Source: Branchiostoma floridae
Lineage: Eukaryota > Chordata > Leptocardii > Amphioxiformes > Branchiostomatidae
Assembly (NCBI RefSeq): GCF_000003815.2
Contig: NW_023365881.1
Coordinates: forward strand, 193,178 to 252,743
Reading direction: 5' to 3'
Length of the DNA stretch: 59,566 nt
A program made the position numbers and the translations under genes. Below are positions 54,808 through 59,566 of this stretch, in pieces. The notes under the pieces were generated by a model. It saw nothing but the letters and a program-made list of their open reading frames with translations. It did not search any database and was not told the DNA's origin. Every line of letters starts with the position of its first letter. Positions within the stretch are counted from its first letter, which is position 1.

Positions 54808-55493
54808 CGCCACAGAAAACCCTTCAAGTGTGACCCGTGCAGCTATTCTGCACCACAGAAATTCCCTTTGGATGACCATGTGAAAAAACAGCTGGAGAGA
54901 AACCCTAATGTATGAAGAATGTGTAGAAATAATGTAATTGATATATGATAGCTTAGATGATTAATAAGGGTTGTTTGTTCATACATACTTTTGGGACATG
55001 TTGCAAATCCGTTTTTGCCTCGGACCAAAGTCTTGTGCTGAATTGTCACCTCTTAGCTGGTCAAGGGTAGATATGTGTCATTGCACGCTTTACTTAAATC
55101 CTAATTAACATGGATTTAGAATATAAAAAAATGTTTTTTTTTAACATTGGTGTCACTGTGCACAATTTAATATCCAATATTAGCACTAACACACATTTAA
55201 GGTTTGACAAATATGTAACTGCAACATTAAATGGTCTACTGTTACATGAATTGTTGTATTCTATGATGTAATACAGTAAGCATCAAGTATATACAGCTGT
55301 ATGTGGGGAGTTTTCTATGAGTTTTAACAGTACCCGGCTATATGATTCAAACGTGAAACAATTTGTTTCATAACAAACTCAGTATTGGAGAATGCCCGAT
55401 ATGCCATGCACAAATTTTGCTGAATTTTTTTTCCTTTTTTGTGTGTGTGTGTGTGTTTATATTGTACTTTTTATTCCTGAAGGCTGCCTGCAG
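54808..55493. other. ZF7 3' flank
   Basis: Finger relic to about 54915, then sequence similar to the ZF4/ZF5 3' flanks (ATGGATTTAGAATATAAAAA near 55109). A short TG repeat lies at 55440-55456. No other gene. Confidence 0.5.
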
Positions 55494-55714
55494 CTGATTT
55501 CGACCGGACCCGGGTTTGGAAATTGTACCTTAGAAGAAACTGTGCATCTATAGATTCATGTTTATTTCATGACTTTCCCTTGGATCACATTACTGTCCCA
55601 CTGAGGAGAATTGACCTGTCAACATATCAGATGACAGCATCAGATACCCTTTTCACTGTACGGTACCCGGCAACCAAAATTGGATTCATCCATGAAGGTT
55701 ACACATTCAGGTGA
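55494..55714 (+). pseudogene. Conserved unknown C-terminal exon fragment, copy 2
   Basis: Opens after a CTGCAG acceptor-like site and reads ADFDRTRVWKLYLRRN, then CASIDSCLFHDFPLDH, then VPLRRIDLSTYQMTAS, ATKIGFIHEGY and TFR-stop (TGA at 55712-55714). It matches 51226-51431 and lies at the same place relative to a zinc-finger gene. Could be a live last exon of a gene in the duplicated unit, but no partner exon is recognised. Confidence 0.5.
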
Positions 55715-55749
55715 TAAAGTACGTCCAATAGCAGCTACTACTCAAGCAA

Positions 55750-56330
55750 CTGGGTATGATTTTCCCATCATTTACCACAGTGGGATTGTAATATTTTCTC
55801 ATTAATTATGCAAATTAGGCATAAGATTTACCTATTAGTATTCTTCCCTTTCTCAGTTACATGTCACATGTCGCAATTGTTCTATAATGGAACAGAGTGG
55901 GTTTCGACAATTTACTGATTAATTATGCAAATTATATTCTCATTTGCGTAATTAATTTGTAAGTATATGAAGTATCACTGAAGCTGGGTACATACCAAAA
56001 ATCATGATCCTCCGTCAGCCCCATCTTCAGTTATTCCTCTTTAAAATCTGACACTATACCGGCCCCTGCAGTTCCAAAACAAGCCACTAGGGACTTACCC
56101 CATTTACTCTCTGCCCCAAGGGCTATCTACCACCCAAAAATAATAACCATAGCTTGTCCAAAACTTGAAAAATCAAACCCACAAAAGTTCTGCTGCAGTA
56201 CTGTAACGAGCCACTAGGGTGCCCAAAATATAATCGTCATCAGGTCTCATCAAGAACTACACACATACAAAATATCAACACAATCCATTTAGGCATGCTT
56301 GGGCATGACAAAGTACGTATATACAAAATG
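55750..56330. repeat. Interspersed repeat, copy 2
   Basis: Related to 9140-9795: CCCCTGCAGTTCCAAAACAA, then GCCACTAGGG, then AAGGGCTATCTACCACCCAA, then ACCATAGC-TGTCC. AATTATGCAAATTA occurs twice (about 55803, 55919). Non-coding; class unknown. Confidence 0.5.
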
Positions 56331-56544
56331 ATTCAGGAAGGTACCGGCTTAATCACGCTAGAAAGCAATAATGAAAATGTGTAAAATCAGTATAATTCCT
56401 TTTCAAGTATCCCTATATCCCCCATGTGGAGCCCCAATTAACATAACCAATCAATCATAATATTATTGACAGGTATGCATGGTTTGCAAACAAAAAACTG
56501 CAGAAAAAATTCCAAGACTGTCCCTTGTATAATGGTGCGGTCCA

Positions 56545-56580
56545 AAAAGTGTGCGGTTATTCTAATAACCGCACACTTTT
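56545..56580. repeat. Perfect 36-bp palindrome
   Basis: AAAAGTGTGCGGTTATT, two bases, then its exact complement. About 170 bp upstream of the ZF8 module. Confidence 0.9.
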
Positions 56581-56712
56581 GAGGTTACGGCCCGATAACT
56601 CATAGGAAATGGGGGCTTCTGATTGGCCAATTCCATCTGGCTATATGATAATCATGAACAACACAAGAACTAACCTTAATAAAGAAGCGATGGGGAAAAT
56701 CTGATAGCGATT

Positions 56713-56910
56713 TTACCGTGCATTTATTGCTAGCGCAACTCCGTCAATCTGCAAGCAGCTACCGGGTAACCTGGGTAATCAGGATTGTATACACTTTGAC
56801 CTTTTACCTTTATATGACCTCAGACGTGACGAGTTGGTGTGTGGTGTTTGTTTCTTTGTTCCAGTGCGAAAGACGCGGTTTTTACGACACTTTTGGACAA
56901 CACGGACGAG
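56713..56910 (+). promoter_or_regulatory. ZF8 promoter and non-coding first exon
   Basis: Shared module: TTTATTGCTAGCGCAACTCC, TTTGACCTTTTACCTTT (DR1-like), CAGACGTGACGAGTTGGTG, and ACAACACGGACGAG with donor GTAAGAGTG at 56911. The G-rich intron block at about 57027-57039 is interrupted by a MITE and continues at 57400. Confidence 0.65.
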
Positions 56911-57039
56911 GTAAGAGTGTCAACCGCCTTATGAAGTCTCTGTTTTAGTGTCTACTTCCTTTTGTTAAAAGAGTCGCGATTGAAAACGCCTTTATCTTGC
57001 AGATACTGCACCGTCTTCTGAGGAAGGGTGGGGAGGGGG

Positions 57040-57399
57040 CAGGGTTGTAGCACCCGTCCTTCAGTCCTTTGAAGGAATTTTGCAGCTGGGGACAGAAAAA
57101 ATGTTTGCCCATTCTGTCCTCTGTAATGGACAAAAATCTATATGTTAAGTCAGTAAAGATATGAAAAAAATGTCTTCCTGTGTAATTTTTCACCAAAACA
57201 GATGAACAGCTTAGTCTAACAACAAAATCTACACTCAAAATGCAGGAAATTTGGTTTCAGAGGGTCTAGATTTCAAATTTTTTCAGGGGAGTATGCCCCC
57301 GGATCCCCTTTGAAACTTTATGCCTTCAGCTCGACGTCTCGTTCTTTCTGATTCAAAATCGAGGGGACTGAAAATGATGTCAGGCTGGCTACAACCCTG
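57040..57399. mobile_element. hAT-like MITE
   Basis: 360 bp with terminal inverted repeats CAGGGTTGTAGC / GCTACAACCCTG and an exact 8-bp duplication GGAGGGGG (57032-57039, 57400-57407). CAGGG ends with an 8-bp duplication are typical of hAT elements. No transposase. It split the conserved G-rich block of the ZF8 intron. Confidence 0.8.
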
Positions 57400-57439
57400 G
57401 GAGGGGGGCAATGCTCTGTGCACAGACGTTCCAATAACG

Positions 57440-57590
57440 TGTTTTACTGTATGATATGTACGACAAGGGAACACACAGACCACTTTCTGTACTACTGTGT
57501 AAGGCAGGGCAGAATGAGACACAATTTACTAAATGAAGTGGATAAAATCTATCAAGTATACAACATGCCACAGGAAGAACGAGCATAACT
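57440..57590 (+). mobile_element. Possible LINE C-terminal fragment
   Basis: One frame reads EHTDHFLYYCVRQGRMRHNL, which resembles the H-x-x-x-x-C tail motif of the LINE piece at 10130-10684. Short and weak. Confidence 0.25.
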
Positions 57591-57744
57591 GCCATAAGAA
57601 CCGGATATCAATGACAATGACAATGATATCATAACAAATGTGGGAAGATAATTTGGAGGAAGATTGGCAAATAGATGTACAAGGCAATTTCTATTAAACC
57701 AATCAAGCTACAGGAAGATTTGCAAAGATTGTACCTGAGAATCT

Positions 57745-58130
57745 ACATCGTGAGATCACGTGGCAGCGGCAGCGTGTTTGGCTCAGGACCGAGAGGTCCC
57801 GAGTTGGAATCCTGCCATGTCACCGATCTTGTGCCCCTGGGAAAGGCATTTTACACGGTTTTCCTCACTTGACTCACTTAACTCAGGTTAAAATGAGTAC
57901 CTAGTTTCGCTAGGGCCGTCCCTCAAATAGGACGTTACATGGATGTCCATGTTTAGGGAGAGCCACAACCCACGCATGTTAAAGAAGTTAACCCACCACA
58001 CTTTTCGGAAAAGCATGCCCCGGGGTGCGATGGAGCAAATCGTTCTGTCTGGAGTTAGTGATTCACTACAAATTACCCGTTTGGAGGGCCTGGCGAACCT
58101 CTGTGTCGTATCAGTCAAACATGTCAGTAA
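57745..58130 (+). mobile_element. tRNA-derived SINE, copy 2
   Basis: The head retains a B-box-like GAGTTGGAATCCTGCC. The body (CTTGTGCCCCTGGGAAAGGC, TTTTCCTCACTTGACTCA, AATAGGACGTTACATGGA) matches 42758-43218. It lies in the ZF8 intron. Confidence 0.65.
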
Positions 58131-58394
58131 TTGCCGATTCCTCGGTAGATGGACATTATTGGAAGAACAGAACAGAAATTCAGGTAAATTCAGGAAAACA
58201 AGCTTTTTCACAGATTTCACTATGCATATGCGAGTGACATGAATCCTGGGTAATATGTCAAAGCTGAAGGCCCATAGACATGAACAGTCTCGTTGCGACC
58301 GTTATTAAGATTTGCGTGACAATACCGAACTAGTAGTGCCTGAGATAAAATGTGATTTTCCTTCTGCCATTTTTTATCCCTCAGCATAACAGAA

Positions 58395-58503
58395 ATGGCC
58401 AATTGTGGAAGTCCTGCTGAAGATCTGTGTACAGGACATCCTGGGAACGAGACTGAAGATCTGCATCCTGGGAACAAGACTTACAATAGGGAGGACCAGA
58501 CAA
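58395..58503 (+). CDS. ZF8 coding exon 2
   Basis: ATG 58395, two bases after the CATAACAG acceptor. MANCGSPAEDLCTGHPGNET and a second degenerate unit follow. The homologous ZF6 donor (GTAAGC) is lost here by a small deletion; a GT at 58504 (GTACTA) leaves phase 1 and would join exon 3 at 58869 in frame. Donor use is inference. Confidence 0.6.
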
Positions 58504-58868
58504 GTACTAAGCACGACTTTCTCAGATTGGCTGCTGCAAAACCACGTGAGTCTCCGTGGCACGAATCTTATGTCTAGATATCAGAAAAGATAAATATAGA
58601 TAAATAAGATAACGCAATTCCAATGTAGAACAGCTGGATATGGCAAAATTACATTGCCTTACCTGGTTTTATATCTATGACAAAATAAGTGTTAGCAGCT
58701 ACCAATAATCATTGGAGCAGCACACACATGTATAGATATGTTAGTTTCCTAAGGTTTGTTTTTAGATAACTTTGTTTTTAGATAATTTCTAATCAAACTG
58801 CATTTCGGTCAACGAAAGATGCTACTGTATGTTTTGTTTGCGATGACCTAATTGATTCATTCCTACAG

Positions 58869-59566
58869 CAGACATAGTCGGACAGCATTGCAGAGAAGAG
58901 CAAGCTTCATGCGCGGGAACGTTTGATGTGAAGGTTGAGAAGACTGATTCCTTGTCACCATGGTTACAAACAGAGGATCCTGACGAAACTCTACTTCAAA
59001 ACAAGACAGCAGACACGGGCGGACAGCGGGACAGGGGAGGGCGAGATTCGGGTGAGGAGACGTTTTATTGGGAGGTGAAGAAAACTGGCTCGTCATCGCA
59101 GCTGGAACAGGGGAGAAACCTGCCTGTAGTCAGTACTAAAAAAACCTACATGTGTGGAGAGTGTGGATTCCAAGTACGTTATCCTAGCGACCTGCGTAGA
59201 CACATGAGAACCCACACAGGGGAGAAACCCTACAAGTGTGACCAGTGTGACTATTCTGCAACACAGAAATCCTCTTTGACCAGTCATCTGGTAAAGCACA
59301 CCGGTGACAAACCCTACATGTGTGACCATTGTGACTATTCTGCAGCACACAAATCCTCTTTGAACTTTCATCTTGCAAAACACACAGGTGAGAAACCCTA
59401 CATGTGTGGGGAGTGTGGGTACAGGACAGCTCACAAGGCAGACCTATCGAAACATATGCGAACTCATACCGGTGAAAAACCCTACAAGTGTGACCAGTGT
59501 GACTATTCTGCTGCACGAAAAGTCTCCATTTATCCCGCCATATGAGAACTCATACCGGACAAAAAC
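58869..59566 (+). CDS. C2H2 zinc-finger protein ZF8, main exon (partial, runs off window)
   Basis: Starts after the CTACAG acceptor. The N-terminal part matches ZF6 (DIVGQHCREEQASCAG-TF, then ETFYWEVKKTGSSSQ), with the same doubled motif. Five fingers are visible: a divergent first finger (CGECGFQVRYPSDLRRH), two CD-type fingers in a row plus one more (the second reads CDHCDYS), and one GECGYR type. In the next finger one A is added in a run (CGAAAAGTC near 59518; ZF6 has CGAAAGTC), which shifts the frame to a stop at 59543-59545, while finger-like sequence goes on to the window edge. It may be a sequencing error at a homopolymer or a true lesion. Confidence 0.8.

Overview
The window looks like lancelet (amphioxus, Branchiostoma) nuclear DNA. 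The basis is long C2H2 zinc-finger arrays built from two alternating finger types (CGECGYRTARKSDLSRH and CDQCDYSAAQKSHLDRH), intron-containing genes, tRNA-derived SINEs, RTE- and CR1/L2-type LINEs, a Ty3/gypsy element and many small fold-back transposons. The species call is inference from family style, not from a search.

The host genes form one tandem cluster of eight C2H2 zinc-finger loci, called ZF1 to ZF8 here. ZF1 is on the minus strand and ZF2-ZF8 are on the plus strand. Each has the same plan: a conserved promoter plus non-coding first exon ending at a GTAAG donor, an intron with a conserved G-rich block about 70-130 bp downstream, then a coding exon that begins a few bases before an ATG (MADPS/MASPS/MANPS), runs through a GHPGNET repeat, and ends in 11-21 fingers. 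ZF6 and ZF8 have an extra intron and a longer N-terminal region. ZF1 and ZF2 are head to head across about 0.5 kb. ZF4, ZF5 and ZF6 sit in near-identical units of about 4 kb (segmental duplication).

Layout: ZF1 1215-4379 (-); ZF2 4538-8873 (+, with two assembly gaps at 5050-5504 and 7537-7901); ZF3 first exon at 9810-10002, with a 6.2 kb intron holding a LINE tail, a fold-back MITE, a 2.8 kb 19-bp minisatellite and a 24-bp minisatellite; ZF3 coding exon from 16232, cut at 16780/36852 by a 20-kb nested insertion; ZF4 38960-41487; ZF5 43363-45740; ZF6 46938-50789; ZF7 52029-54807; ZF8 56713 to the window end.

The 20-kb insertion is an RTE-type LINE of about 3.17 kb (minus strand, 10-bp target duplication CAAGTGTGAC). 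It is itself split by a 16.9-kb Ty3/gypsy LTR element (18791-35684, minus strand) whose two 976-bp LTRs differ at about two sites by eye. That element carries gag and pol, two overlapping ORFs 5' of gag that look like an internally duplicated domain, and about 8 kb of unassigned sequence 3' of pol. Pol has an in-frame stop next to the protease active site.

Several ZF copies carry lesions: ZF3 (insertion), ZF4 (early stop), ZF5 and ZF6 (one-base losses in the N-terminal repeat), ZF2 (frameshift beside a gap) and ZF8 (frameshift near the window end). The cluster appears to evolve by unequal exchange of 168-bp two-finger units. All statements come from reading the sequence by eye; no alignment or database search was run.
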